Part shown: positions 22,023 to 31,799 of the stretch, one piece after another
Numbering within the stretch: position 1 is the first letter of the stretch
Layout: each line of letters opens with the position of its first letter
Position numbers and translations under genes: made by a program
Notes under the pieces: generated by a model
The model's database searches: none
What the model was told of the DNA's origin: nothing
The model's input: the letters and a program-made list of their open reading frames with translations, nothing else
DNA from: Heligmosomoides polygyrus polygyrus
Taxonomy: Eukaryota; Nematoda; Chromadorea; Rhabditida; Heligmosomidae
Reading direction: 5' to 3'
NCBI GenBank assembly: GCA_947396885.1
Contig: OX377201.1
Location: 62,470,983-62,534,982, forward strand
DNA length: 64,000 bases

Positions 22023-22757
22023 TGTTAGGTCAGATCACTCGACGGACAAACTTTTATATATAGGTGGTGATGGTGATGGTGACGGTGATAGGTCGTGATA
22101 TCCCACATAGGTTAAGGGCTCCGCACACTTCTGCGGCATTGCCGCAGCACTATCCTTCAACATGAGGCAAGGATGCAGAGGCCGCCGGCAACGGCAGCCA
22201 GCACCGTCCCGCACCAGCACACTTTTCCGGCATTGCCGCATCGACGGCAACAATGATTGAAATCATTGTTGCCGTCGGTGCGGCAATGCCGCAGGCAGAA
22301 ACTCTGCGCTCTAGCCGATCGCGACGGGGGACAGGAAGTGGAAACACATGCGTCCTTTAAATTAGGAGATCGATTATGGCTATCAGCTGATTATTTCTCG
22401 AGGATCCGGGCGACATCTGGGTTGATTTCTTTCGTTCTTGTGTTGGATTTAGCTGTTTCGCTTGTTTAGTTTCCTTTTTCTAAGTTTAGTTTCCTTGGGG
22501 AGAGCTGACGTTGCCGGAGAGCTGATGACGATGGAGATTCTCAGCTGAGTTCTTCATTCGGGCGCGCGTCTCTCATCGGAGCGCGCTTTCCTTCTATGCG
22601 AGTAGGTCCCGACTGGAGTTCGCTGCGACGGCGCCGTGCTGCGGCAACGCCGGAGAACGGGCCGTCACAGTGGGGAGGAGCGCCGCAACTTGAAGGCTCC
22701 GCCCCACTTTTGCCGGCTGCCGGCTGCGGCAACGCCGCAGAAGTGTGCGGAGCCCTT
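22023..22757. repeat. Outer right arm of the large inverted duplication
   Basis: This is the reverse complement of 15307-16372 in outline, with about 300 bases fewer. The GC-rich blocks (TGCCGGCTGCCGGCTGCGG near 22712) and the (GGTGAT)n stretch at 22062-22098 are clear in both arms. Confidence 0.75.
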
Positions 22758-22759
22758 AA

Positions 22760-23010
22760 GTTAGGTACGCCGCATCACTCACAGCGAGAGCGGTCGAGTG
22801 ATCTAACCTAAGTGAGGTACGCTGCATCACCCACAGCGGGAGCGGTCGAGTGATCTAACCGAAGTGAGGTACGCCGCGTCATCCTCAGCGAGGGCGGTCG
22901 AATGATCTAACCTAAGTGAGGAAGGCCGCATCATCCACAGCGAGAGCGGTCGAATAATCTAATCTAATAAGTGAGGTACACTGTATCATCCACAGCGCGG
23001 TCGAAATTTT
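22760..23010 (+). repeat. Tandem repeat of about 57 bases (4-5 units)
   Basis: Units of GATCTAACCTAAGTGAGG, TACGCCGCATCA and CCACAGCGAGAGCGGTCGA repeat with small changes. It is the longest array of this unit in the window. Confidence 0.8.
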
Positions 23011-23144
23011 CCATTGAACGTGGGAATTACTGCAGCATGGAAAGCGCATCCTTTTACTGCTTGACAACAGCACTTACGCGCGTTCCTGAACGTCCAGATT
23101 CAGAAGCCGTGCCGTCGACTTCGTGCCATTAGCATAAGAAGACC

Positions 23145-23345
23145 ACTAAAGGGGGAAGCGTATAAGGGGGAACTTCGAGGGTGGAGAATCGACAGCGACC
23201 AGGAGGTAGCGACTTGGAGGAAGCATCGGGATGGGGGGGGGTCGATAGGGGGATCAATGAAGCATTAAGGAGGGACCAGTAGGGAGTTAGCAATTAGGGG
23301 GGAGCAGTTAAGAGGATCAGTAAGGGATCCATTACCAATAAGAGA
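23145..23345 (+). repeat. G-run-rich purine tract 1
   Basis: Runs of three to nine G on the plus strand are spaced closely (AAAGGGGGAAG, GATGGGGGGGGGTCGATAG), with phrases such as GGGACCAGTAGGGAG. It is related to 24520-24760, 25095-25370 and 50225-50610. It could form G-quadruplexes; no gene is present. Confidence 0.6.
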
Positions 23346-23795
23346 GAACGGATTTAGAAGTTGTGACACCGATGACACGCAATGGGCGTTCGCTCGCCGT
23401 CGTCGTGTGTGAGCGTGGGAGAGCTACTTAATTGGGCAGAGTATTAACGAGGATTCCTAGGGGGAGAGGGATCGACCAGGAACAAGGGACCTGGAGGCGG
23501 AACCTCGACGGGGAACCAGCAAGAAGGGAGCCGTAAGAAAATTTATACGCGAAACAAGGAAACTGCCATATGCGCACCCTCTTCATGCTTGATACAGCGG
23601 CAACTGTGCGCGCTTCTTGTTCTCTGCATTCAGAGCGTGGGTCTTCTGAGGTGCTGGTTTCAGAGGACAGGTCCTCTACGCCGCCCTAGAAGCATCTGAA
23701 TTAAAGAATTGTGTCACCGGCGTGCTGCGGCGTACAGCCGCTTTCAGAATTCCACATGAGAATAATTTTTTTCCTTTTCTAGAATAATATTCTGT

Positions 23796-24053
23796 CCGCC
23801 TGCCTATGACACCTCACCGTGCAGATTTAAGAGGAGACAATTTCCTGTGCGTTTGGCCTACGCAATGACAATAAGCAAGAGACAGGGACAAACATTCGAC
23901 AGGGTTGGTGTATACCTCCCCACCCCGGTTTTCTCTCATGGTCAACTGTACGTGGCGTGCTCACGTGTACGACAGAGATCCCATCTGAAAATTTGGCTAT
24001 CACCAGGACGGAAGACTATATCAAACGTAGTATTCACCGAGATGTTTGAGTAA
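23796..24053 (+). pseudogene. PIF1-like (Helitron) helicase C-terminal fragment
   Basis: The frame reads FKRRQFPVRLAYAMTISK, then RQGQTFDRVGVYLPTPVF and SHGQLYVACSRVR before a stop at 24051-24053. These are the last two helicase motifs of the PIF1 family (the AMTI-K-QGQTFDRVG and HGQLYVA-SRV segments). This part forms the C-terminus of the RepHel protein of Helitrons. The preceding helicase motifs and the Rep domain are absent, so it is a relic. A stand-alone host PIF1 gene is unlikely given the repeats around it and the hairpin 100 bases downstream. Confidence 0.8.
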
Positions 24054-24149
24054 AAATTAAACCATTTTCGTTGCGCTATGAATAAATTTTTTTGAAGCGC
24101 ACATCTTTCTTTGTAAAAGAGTAGTTCCTGAGAAAAAGCCTAACTGTAT

Positions 24150-24203
24150 CACCCCGCGAAGCGGGCAAGTGCGAGATACGCCGTTAGGCGTGTCGCAGCA
24201 CTT
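24150..24203 (+). repeat. Hairpin at Helitron-type 3' end
   Basis: CCCGCGAAGCGGG is followed by AAGTGCGAGATACGCC and GGCGTGTCGCAGCACTT, which pair as a stem of about 14 base pairs. A similar GCGCGAAGCGCGCAAGT...CACTTG block ends copy B at 25631-25668. Helitrons carry a 3' hairpin close to their end. The canonical CTRR was not clearly found. Confidence 0.55.
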
Positions 24204-24224
24204 GTCTATATATAAAAGAGTTTG

Positions 24225-24380
24225 TCCGCCGATTGATCTAACCTAAGCGAGGTACGCCGCATGATCCACAGCGAGAGCGGTCGAGTGATCTAACCGAGAT
24301 GAGAAACGCCGCATTATCCACAGCGAGGGCCGTCGATGATCTAACCTGGATGAGGTACGCCTCATCATCTACAGCGCGGG
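24225..24380 (+). repeat. Tandem repeat of about 57 bases (2-3 units)
   Basis: GATCTAACCTAAGCGAGG, CGCCGCAT and ATCCACAGCGAG recur, as at 15195 and 22760. Confidence 0.7.
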
Positions 24381-24519
24381 CATAATTTACTATTGAACTT
24401 ATGATGTTGCTGCAGCAGGTGAAACGCAGCCCTGCTTACTGCTTAACACAAAAGCACCTACGCGCGTTTCTGAGCGTCCAGATTCAGAAGCCGACTTCGT
24501 GCCATTGACATGGGAAGAC

Positions 24520-24760
24520 TACTAAAGGGGTAAGGGTAGAAGGGGACTTTGAGGGTGGAGAACCGACAGCGATCAGGAGGCAGCGACTAGGAGTAGCATC
24601 GGGATGGTCGATGGGGGTGCAAGGAAGCGGGCCCGAAGGTGGCACCAAGAAGAGTTTAGGCAATATGTAGGTATTATTAAGAAGTTACCAATCAGGGGAT
24701 AGGGACAGTAAGGGGATCAGCAAGCAGATCCATTACCATTAAGAGAGACCGGATTCACAC
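24520..24760 (+). repeat. G-run-rich purine tract 2
   Basis: It is related to tract 1 by shared phrases (CGACAGCGATCAGGAGG and AGTAAGGGGATCAGCAAG). Confidence 0.55.
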
Positions 24761-25094
24761 CGATGTCACACAATGGGCGTTCGCTCGCCATCGTCGCGTC
24801 GTGAGCGTGGGAGCGTACTTAACCGGGGTAGAGTAGTAGGGAGGACCCCAGGAGGGAGGAGGAATTTACTTGAAAGAAGGGACCTGGGGGCGGGACCAGG
24901 ACGGGAATCAACAAGAAGGGAGCCGTAAGGGAATTCATACGGAGAACAAGGAATCTGCCATATGCATAACCTCTTCATGCTCAACACAGCGGCGACTGCG
25001 CGCGCTTCTGAGCTTCTTGATCCAGAAAACGAACCCCCTACATACGTCGCGCAGCAAGCATCCTGATTCTGAATACGTGTCACCGACCGTACCG

Positions 25095-25370
25095 TGAGTA
25101 TGGAAGGACCACTAAGGGGGTGGTGGAGAAGGGCGGTAGGGGGGACCTCTATGGTGGACTAGGAGAGCGACTAGGAAGGAAAGGAAGAACCTGGAGGAGG
25201 GGCCAGGACGGGGAAACTAGCAAGAAGAGACCAGTAGGTGTGAATAGTGGGAACAAAGAAGTGGGCCAGTAGTTGGGACCAGGAAGGTGGGGGAGACTAA
25301 AGAGGGGGAGGGAAGACCAGTAAAAGCGGACCAGCAATTAGATCCAGTAAGAAGAAACGAGAGAGGGGAA
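25095..25370 (+). repeat. G-run-rich purine tract 3
   Basis: GGGGGTGGTGGAGAAGGGCGG and repeated GGACCAGTAAG- and GGGACCAGG-type phrases fill this stretch. The minus-strand open frames over it are proline-rich by-products. Confidence 0.55.
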
Positions 25371-25668
25371 CCTGGTCTCGGAAGACATATCAACGACAAC
25401 TTGAAACGCTAGCTGTTGAGCATGAGAACGATTGCGGAGGAACAACCTGAAGGACAGAAGTACTGCTCAGCACAAATGAATGACATTACTGGCCGGTCAG
25501 GAAAGAATGTCTATGATGAATGTACCGAAGTGGTGAAGGGCTTGATGCCGATAAAGTACGCACCAAGCCCTAGATGCTAGCGAATTTTATTTTTTTTTAC
25601 AAGAACTACTTTCCATAGGTCAGTGATGCTACAAAGTCGCGCGAAGCGCGCAAGTAAGCACTTGTATA

Positions 25669-25805
25669 TTCGAATATTGGGCCTCGTCGAATAGTCGAAT
25701 AATGAACATATTCGAATTTCGGGCCTCATCAAAAATTCGAATAATGAATATTCGAACATTCGATTTTCTTAGAATATTCGTTCGAAATAATTCGATTAGG
25801 TCCGA
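25669..25805. repeat. TTCGAATATTCG repeat after the Helitron-type block
   Basis: GAATATTGGGCCTCGTCGAA, ATAATGAACATATTCGAA and related units resume here. Confidence 0.7.
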
Positions 25806-26170
25806 AGTATAGTACCTGGTGGAGTCGGTGTTATAATTGGGTAACACTTCCGTTGTCGTGCCCGACAGTTTGATTAAAGATACGTACTGCCCCAAGTACA
25901 CGTACCTAGCACACCGTTCCAGTTAGCTTGTTAGAGCCCTCTGGTTGGCAAGAAAGAGCCTTATAAAAAATTATGGCGTCTCTCGACGATAGACCTCTAA
26001 ACAAGCCGTTGAAAACTGAGGTTCCCCACTATTCAAGGTTTTCTGAAGAAGTCTCGAGGGAAGGTCTGATGTACCCTGTGTTTCGCGCTTTTTCATTTTA
26101 AAATTTTCCGAACAAATCCTCTTGTGTTACCAGGAAGAAGGAAGCTGGACGCTCGCTCTGGACTAACACC
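25806..26170. other. No gene seen
   Basis: No recognisable coding or structured element in this stretch. Confidence 0.4.
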
Positions 26171-26216
26171 CGGTTTTTCCTCTTCACTGCTGGAAAATCA
26201 GTGAAGAGGAAAAACC
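26171..26216. repeat. Perfect hairpin 1
   Basis: GGTTTTTCCTCTTCACTG is followed, after a loop of about 9 bases, by its exact complement. It stands immediately before a second perfect hairpin. Confidence 0.85.
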
Positions 26217-26218
26217 TT

Positions 26219-26297
26219 ACATCTCAAAGTCCCATGGTCATCTAGTATCCTTCTCTTACAAGAGAAGGATACTAGATGACCATGGGACTTTGAGATG
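26219..26297. repeat. Perfect hairpin 2, overlapping the left end of E4
   Basis: ATCTCAAAGTCCCATGGTCA, TCTAGTATCC and TTCTCTT are followed after a 2-4-base loop by the exact complement, about 37 bases per arm. The right arm is the start of E4, so the terminal bases of E4 are duplicated in inverse just outside it. Confidence 0.85.
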
Positions 26298-26454
26298 AGA
26301 CATATATTACTGCGGCTTCGAACGCTGATTCCAAATATGCGTGCCGTTTCTGCTGTGCGCATCTGTGATTTTCAAAGCAGGCTCCCTTGCCCTCTAGGTC
26401 CACGCAGAGCGGGCCAATCACAAGAGAGAGAGCTCAAACATGGTTGAAACTGCG

Positions 26455-26545
26455 CTACCGGTCGAGCAGTGGGGGCGCTGGTGGTAGGTAAACGGCGTGG
26501 TGAGACGGGGTGGATTATGGTTCGACTCCCCTGTGATGCATGGTT
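26455..26545 (+). repeat. tRNA-like module, left arm of E4
   Basis: GCGCTGGTGGTAGGTAAACGG, then GGTTCGACTCCCC about 35 bases on. The A box is degraded; the B box is a good match. Confidence 0.5.
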
Positions 26546-26898
26546 CTCACACTTCCTAAAAAAGATCTGCTACGATCAACCAAAGCTCTCTATGTCAAAT
26601 CGCAACGGAAAATGTCAGCAGAAAGAACTGGTCCCCATACTGACAACTTCGTACTGGCACGAAGACACAATTTATCACGAATAGTTGCTCAAAAGAAAGG
26701 CGAAAAGGCAAACAATGCGTTGCACTAGCAACCGTGAAATAATGATGAAAACGTTTGTACCTGCTTTTGAATGGCCAGAAGAAATGTATGTCTAATGGTA
26801 GTATTGGTGATGTTGTTCCTGCAGGAATGTTCATCACTTTCACTCTATTAGGCTCTACTTCATCCACCTGGACTAGATCGCAAGTTTAAACGCATTTT

Positions 26899-27207
26899 CT
26901 AGCAACATAGAATTGCAAAATTCACTTTCTCCTTCGACATCTCTATTTCACCGATACGAAAAGATCCACGCTGCTGGCTAGTGTTCTCCTCATCGTCTTC
27001 CTCCACTGACCATGTAGGATCCTCCTCTTCTGATTTCCTTCTGATACCTTCTTCATCCTCTACCTCGATGCTCCCGCATTGCGCATCTCGCAAGATGGAT
27101 GCGAAACTGCTGGCCATCTTCTTCTCTTGCCTTGTAGGAACGCGTGAAGTAACAGAAGGACAGAACTCCTCCAAAAGGCACGCCAACACCACAGCTGGTG
27201 AGAACAT
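26899..27207 (-). CDS. Acidic coding module (copy 4), open frame of 102 codons
   Basis: The minus frame reads VPTRQEKKMASSFASILRDA, then EVEDEEGIRRKSEEEDP, WSVEEDDEEN and FRIGEIEMSKEKVNFA before a stop. It aligns by eye with copy 1 (PLREEIKLAEGMASILKDL, acidic run) and with the SGG-I--S-EKV segment of copies 2 and 3. This copy is uninterrupted. It may be an element-encoded protein fragment. No known domain is recognised. Confidence 0.5.
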   Translation of the reverse strand: MFSPAVVLACLLEEFCPSVTSRVPTRQEKKMASSFASILRDAQCGSIEVEDEEGIRRKSEEEDPTWSVEEDDEENTSQQRGSFRIGEIEMSKEKVNFAILCC

Positions 27208-27404
27208 AGTTTGGATGATACGTCTGCAGTATTGTCCTTACCGACTCCGTGTGTCGAAAAAACTCGCCCAAGGGGGTTGTTTAAGGCACTGATCAGCCAC
27301 TCGTGAGTATGGGTGGGGATCATGGTAATTGATTTCGTCCAACCTTCGCTATTTGACATAGAGAGCTTTGGTTGATTGTGGCAGATCTTTTTAGGAAGTA
27401 AAAA

Positions 27405-27495
27405 ATTCCTGCACCACTCGAGAGTCGAACCATAAACCAACCCGCCTCAGCACGCCGCTACTTTAGCGTCTGCGCCATCACTGCTTGACCGGCGC
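27405..27495 (-). repeat. tRNA-like module, right arm of E4 (inverted)
   Basis: On the minus strand, AGTGATGGCGCAGACGCTAAA precedes GGTTCGACTCTCG at about tRNA spacing. It is a better A box than that of the left arm. Confidence 0.6.
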
Positions 27496-27694
27496 CGCAG
27501 TCTCAACCCTACTTGAGCTCGCTCTCTTGTGATTGGCCCGCTCTGCGTGGACCTAGAGGGCAAACGAGCCCGCTATGAAAATGGTCCATAACTCCGTTCA
27601 CAGATGAGCACAGCAGAAAACGGCACACATATCTGGAATCAGCGTTCGAAGCCGCCTCCCCTGATATACGTCTCATCTCAAAGTCCCATGGTCA

Positions 27695-28863
27695 CCTACA
27701 ATACCGGCCTTATCTTTTGGTCTTTGGGCGGAAAAAGCGAAAAAAACCGCCTTTTCCGCCGCTTTTCTGTAGCGCTCTTCAAATTGAGCGCATTGCAAAT
27801 TGAATGACATATTCGTGATCAGCACCGAGCTCTCTTCCCGATGAGCTGAAAATCGCATAGCGAGCGTCTGAAATGTAGTTCAGTGACCTAATTTCTGCCC
27901 GGCGCGGCTGACCCCTGTGCTCGCGGGAGATAATTACACCCACAGCTCCCAAGTGGCTAATGAAGGAAGAGATTCGGCCCTTTAAAGCCTAGTTTCTGCA
28001 TTATATACATAGTCACACATAGTTCTTTGGATTCCCTAGTATTTCACGATCACAATGATCTACTTCATTAAAGGATCCGACAATTTAAGTGTTGTTACCT
28101 TCAGAAAATGCCTCCACTTTGGAGGTCTCTAATTTCGTCATATCAAGATTGTATGTGCTTATACTCGTTTGTCACGTTGGAGGCGAGAGTGAAAATCAAG
28201 CTGCGAAGTTGGAACCTCCAAGGTTGAAATCGTTAGCGATTGTACGCTGCCAAAGTTGCCCATATTACACTTCTTCGTAGTTAGCCGTACACTTTTCGTA
28301 TCATTAAAGTGGGCACAAAATGGCTTCTTTGAAGACAGGAATGTAGATATCTGGAGGCCTATGAAAACACCTTATAGTTTTCTACAGGTGGGATTTCGAC
28401 TGGCCCGGAGGACATTTTGGCCAGCCAGTTACAGAGCAAACTCACCTCAAATGCTAACTGAGTGTCCCTTTAAAAAATGTTTAAAAACTAAAAAAATTGT
28501 CTACGAGGCCATTCCCTAGTTAATTCTGAATCGAAGGACAGTTCGATTTCAAATTTACGTTCATTTGTACCGGTTTTTCACGAGTCAAATGTACCATAGC
28601 CCTGGTCGGGACCCAGATTAGTTCCGGAGCCAGTCCACTCTCCTGCCTCTCTGCAGTTTTCACACTTCTGGTGCCGCGGCGCCATATTGATCCTTCCAAA
28701 CGAGGGTGGAGTAGAATAGTACACCAAACAAGGTTTGGACAACTACGATCTCTCCCTTATACTTATACGCTTGTGTTTTTCATTTCGCATTTACGCTTTA
28801 ACAATGTTTAGATGCGTGGCGCATCCCAGAAAGACTGCTCGAACTCGCTTCACTTTCACAACG
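27695..28863. other. No gene seen
   Basis: Small open frames only (for example 28256-28519 plus). Upstream exons of the SH2-kinase were looked for here and not found. Confidence 0.4.
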
Positions 28864-29967
28864 CTCAGTCTACAAGCTGTCCCTCTCCCTCGATTGAAAG
28901 ATTCGATTCTGTATGCATTGTTCACAGCGCACTCCAAAGGCCAGCTGGACAGCCTTAAAGCAACTCCTGAGTAAGGCGGTAGGAAACTTCTGGTAGAACT
29001 CCCCAAACGGCTCAGTCCACAAGCTGTCCCTCCCCCCTCGATTGTAAGGTTCGATTCTGCATGCATTGTTTGCGGCGCACTCCAAAGGCTCGCTGGACAG
29101 CCTTGGAGCAACTCCTGAGTAAGGCGGTAGGAAACTTCTGGTAGAACTCCCCCAAACGCTCAGTCCACAAGCTGTCCCTCCCCCCTCGATTGAAACGTTC
29201 GATTCTGTATGCATTGTTTGCGGCGCACTCCAAAGGCTAGCTGGACAGCCTTAAAGCAACTCCTGAGTAAGGCGGTAGGAAACTTCTGGTAGAACTCCCC
29301 AAACGCTCAGTCCACAAGCTGTCCCTCCCCCTCGATTGAAAGGTTCGATTCTGTATGCATTGTTTGCGGCGCACTCCAAAGGCTAGCTGGACAGCCTTGG
29401 AGCAACTCCTGAGTAAGGCGTAGGAAACTTCTGGTAGAACTCCCCAAACGGTCAGTCCACAAGCTGTCCCTCCCCCCTCGATTGAAAGGTTCGATTCTGT
29501 ATGCATTGTTTACGGCGCACTCCAAAGGCTAGCTGGACAGCCTTAAAGCAACTCCTGAGTAGGCGGTAGGAAACTTCTGGTAGAACTCCCCAAACGCTCA
29601 GTCCACAAGCTGTCCCTCCCCCCTCGATTGTAAGGTTCGATTCTGTATGCATTGTTTGCGGCGCACTCCAAAGGCTCGCTGGACAGCCTTGGGAGCAACT
29701 CCTGACTAGGGTGGCTGCATATTTCTGATAAAACTCCCTAACCGCTCAGTCCACAAGCTGTCCCTCCCCCTCGATTGAAAGGTTCGATTCTGTATGCATT
29801 GTTTGCGGCGCACTCCAAAGGCTAGCTGGACAGCCTTGAGCAACTCCTGAGTAAGGCGGTAGGAAACTTCTGGTAGAACTCCCCAAACGGTCAGTCCACA
29901 AGCTGTCCCTCCCCCCTCGATTGAAAGGTTCGATTCTGTATGCATTGTTTACGGCGCACTCCAAAGG
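28864..29967. repeat. Tandem array, about 7.5 units of about 146 bases
   Basis: Each unit runs CAGTCCACAAGCTGTCCCTC, a CCTCGATTGAAAGGTTCGAT block, TTTGCGGCGCACTCCAAAGG, and GGAAACTTCTGGTAGAACTC. Adjacent units are highly similar. Starts fall near 28864, 29010, 29161, 29307, 29452, 29597, 29745 and 29893. Open frames across it repeat the same peptide and are by-products. Single diverged units lie at 31556-31790, and about three inverted ones at 58060-58545. Confidence 0.9.
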
Positions 29968-30208
29968 CTTTTCAAGGATTTCAAAAACTCTCCGAGTTTA
30001 TATGCCGGCAACTGCGTTTCCTAAGTTGTCGGTCATATGCGAAGAATTGACTTATCACGAAATAATTGTTGAGAACTAGGCAACGTCACAAAATGAAATT
30101 GCTTTCCATAAAGCTTCTAACATTGATTAGTATTCGTTAAAAGCTGGCTTCGATGTGATGAAGGGATTTTTGGTAGATTTTTTTTGTGTAAAATCGATCA
30201 AACGAATC

Positions 30209-30408
30209 NNNNNNNNNNNNNNNNNNNNNNNNNNNNNNNNNNNNNNNNNNNNNNNNNNNNNNNNNNNNNNNNNNNNNNNNNNNNNNNNNNNNNNNNNNNN
30301 NNNNNNNNNNNNNNNNNNNNNNNNNNNNNNNNNNNNNNNNNNNNNNNNNNNNNNNNNNNNNNNNNNNNNNNNNNNNNNNNNNNNNNNNNNNNNNNNNNNN
30401 NNNNNNNN
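30209..30408. other. Assembly gap (200 N)
   Basis: The run of 200 N is of fixed size, so the true distance is unknown. It sits directly after the tandem array, a usual place for assembly failure. Confidence 0.98.
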
Positions 30409-30410
30409 AT

Positions 30411-30865
30411 ATTGATACCGTTCGATAGAGCTTTTCGAGTTGAACATAACGATACCATCTGCTGGGTCAAAAACTCAAATTTGGGCGAGTAAGGGCGGAT
30501 GAAACTTCACCGCTGCCCTCCGTAGTTCTAAAATGGCAGCTGGGTCAGAGGCAGGTTAGGCAGCTCGAGAGTTATGGGCACTTCGTCGTAAAGTACCTTA
30601 ATTGATTTGCAGGCCTTCGCATTCGTAGGCCGCTAGCTTATCGCGTGTTCCTACAGTGGTCGACTGAGTTGGGAAAAGAGGTTGTCACACAAGGTTTACC
30701 TGCATTTTTGCACCGCTGTAACTTTGTATAATTATAAGCTACGTCGCTGTGTTTCAGCACCCTGGTGAACTTTCTAAAGCTTACAAAATCCACAAGCTGC
30801 AGAAGGAAAGATTCGAATGTGACAGAGTTACTGCACTCAGAACACGCCCGCGCGTCCAATTTAGC
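30411..30865 (+). repeat. Dispersed repeat R-B, copy 1
   Basis: It includes CGATAGAGCTTTTCGAG, TTTGGGCGAGTAAGGGCGG and CACAAGCTGCAGAAGGAAAG. A second copy in the same orientation lies at 31098-31546, and an inverted one at 58600-58945. A short inverted partial copy lies at 30890-30975. Confidence 0.65.
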
Positions 30866-31097
30866 ACAATAACGGTCGATGTTCTTCGCGCTCTTACTCG
30901 CCCAGATTACAGTTCTTGCTGCTTCAGTAGCATTATTCATTTCAACACCAAAAGTTCTATCGAATGGTATCAGACTTGGCCCGGTTCAAAAATATCGATT
31001 TTCGATGACGTCATTGTCCTTCTGCCGCGGCCTTGAGCCGCCTCGTGTTGGTGCGAATTTGTCAAAAAGTCGATGATCCCAGAATTGGTCGAGATTG

Positions 31098-31546
31098 AGA
31101 CCATTTGATAGAGCATTTCGAGCTGAACAGAGTGGTGTCATTGGGAGCGTCGAGAACTCGAATGTGGGCGAGTATGGGTGGAAGAAGTTTCACCGCTGCC
31201 GTCCGGCGCTCTAATATGGCAGATGGGGCTAAAGCAGCTTAGGAAGCTGGAGAGTTAGGAGCAGATCATCGTAAATTGCTTTCGGTGCTTTGCTCGTACG
31301 CGAGTTTGCATGTCGTTAACTCGCCTCGTCTTCCTGTAGTAGTCGACTGAACTCGGAAAAAATCATGTCATACAAGGTTTGCCTGCATTTTCGCACTGCT
31401 GTAACTTTGTCCAATCTTGAGCTAGGTCGTTATGTTTCAGCGAGCGTCTTGAAATTTCTACTGCCTACAAAATCCACAACTTGCAGCAGGAAACAGCCGG
31501 AAAGACTCGAACCTGACAGAGTTATTGCGCTCAGAACACGCCCGCG
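31098..31546 (+). repeat. Dispersed repeat R-B, copy 2
   Basis: GATAGAGCATTTCGAGCTGA, AATGTGGGCGAGTATGGG and AGTTATTGCGCTCAGAACAC parallel copy 1 throughout. Confidence 0.65.
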
Positions 31547-31555
31547 GTGCAATTT

Positions 31556-31790
31556 GCGATCTGTCGCGTCCAGTCGATTGGTAGGTTCGATCCTACGATC
31601 CTATACATTGTGCACAGCGCACTCCAAAGTCTCGTCGGAACAGAGTAGAGCAGTTCCTGAGTAGGTCGGCTAAGAATTTGTCATAAAACTCTCTAAATGC
31701 TCACTCTACAAACTGTTCCCCTGGATTGATAAGTTTGATCCTATATGAATTGTGCACGGCGCACTCTCAGAGAATTCCTGGCATGACAAA
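31556..31790 (+). repeat. Diverged units of the 146-base repeat
   Basis: GCGCACTCCAAAGTCTCG, CAGTTCCTGAGTAGG and a second GTGCACGGCGCACTC follow the order of the array at 28864-29967. Confidence 0.6.
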
Positions 31791-31799
31791 ACACTTTGC

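Larger units (their letters stand above)
15163..24206 (+). mobile_element. Helitron-type composite (copy A)
   Basis: The 5' end has CTATATATAAAAGAGTTTG followed by tandem GATCTAACCTAAGTGAGG units, and the same start reappears at 24207. The 3' end has a hairpin (24150-24203) about 100 bases after the C-terminal piece of a PIF1-like helicase (23796-24053), the expected order for a Helitron RepHel gene. Rep and most of the helicase are gone. The interior carries a large inverted duplication, two foldback elements and an RTE retrotransposon. Helitron identity rests mainly on the helicase fragment; exact termini are uncertain because they were not compared with an empty site. Confidence 0.55.
24207..25668 (+). 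mobile_element. Helitron-like non-autonomous element (copy B)
   Basis: It starts with TCTATATATAAAAGAGTTTG directly after copy A and carries 2-3 units of the 57-base repeat. It then shares a block with copy A (near 23040-23160 and 24430-24520) containing CGTCCAGATTCAGAAGCCG. It ends with the GCGCGAAGCGCGC hairpin at 25631-25668. No coding region is seen. The head-to-tail arrangement with A suggests insertion at or next to the end of A. Confidence 0.5.
26277..27694. mobile_element. Foldback element E4 with tRNA-like modules in both arms
   Basis: The left end TGACCATGGGACTTTGAGAT and the right end ATCTCAAAGTCCCATGGTCA are exact inverses. The arms continue inward for about 390 bases and include CCGCTCTGCGTGGACC and a tRNA-like module (26455-26545 plus; 27405-27495 minus). 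The centre has the acidic coding module on the minus strand. End sequences differ from E1, E2 and E6, but the layout (end, tRNA-like module, acidic module, inverse tRNA-like module, end) is the same. Confidence 0.65.

Noticed and set aside
28864..29967. Overlapping minus-strand proteins of 70-110 residues
   Set aside because: All repeat the same peptide because of the 146-base tandem units; no start or splice logic.
28864..29967. CRISPR-like array
   Set aside because: Units are contiguous 146-base tandems without unique spacers, in a eukaryotic sequence.
30127..30492. Open frames across the N gap
   Set aside because: They consist mainly of undetermined residues.
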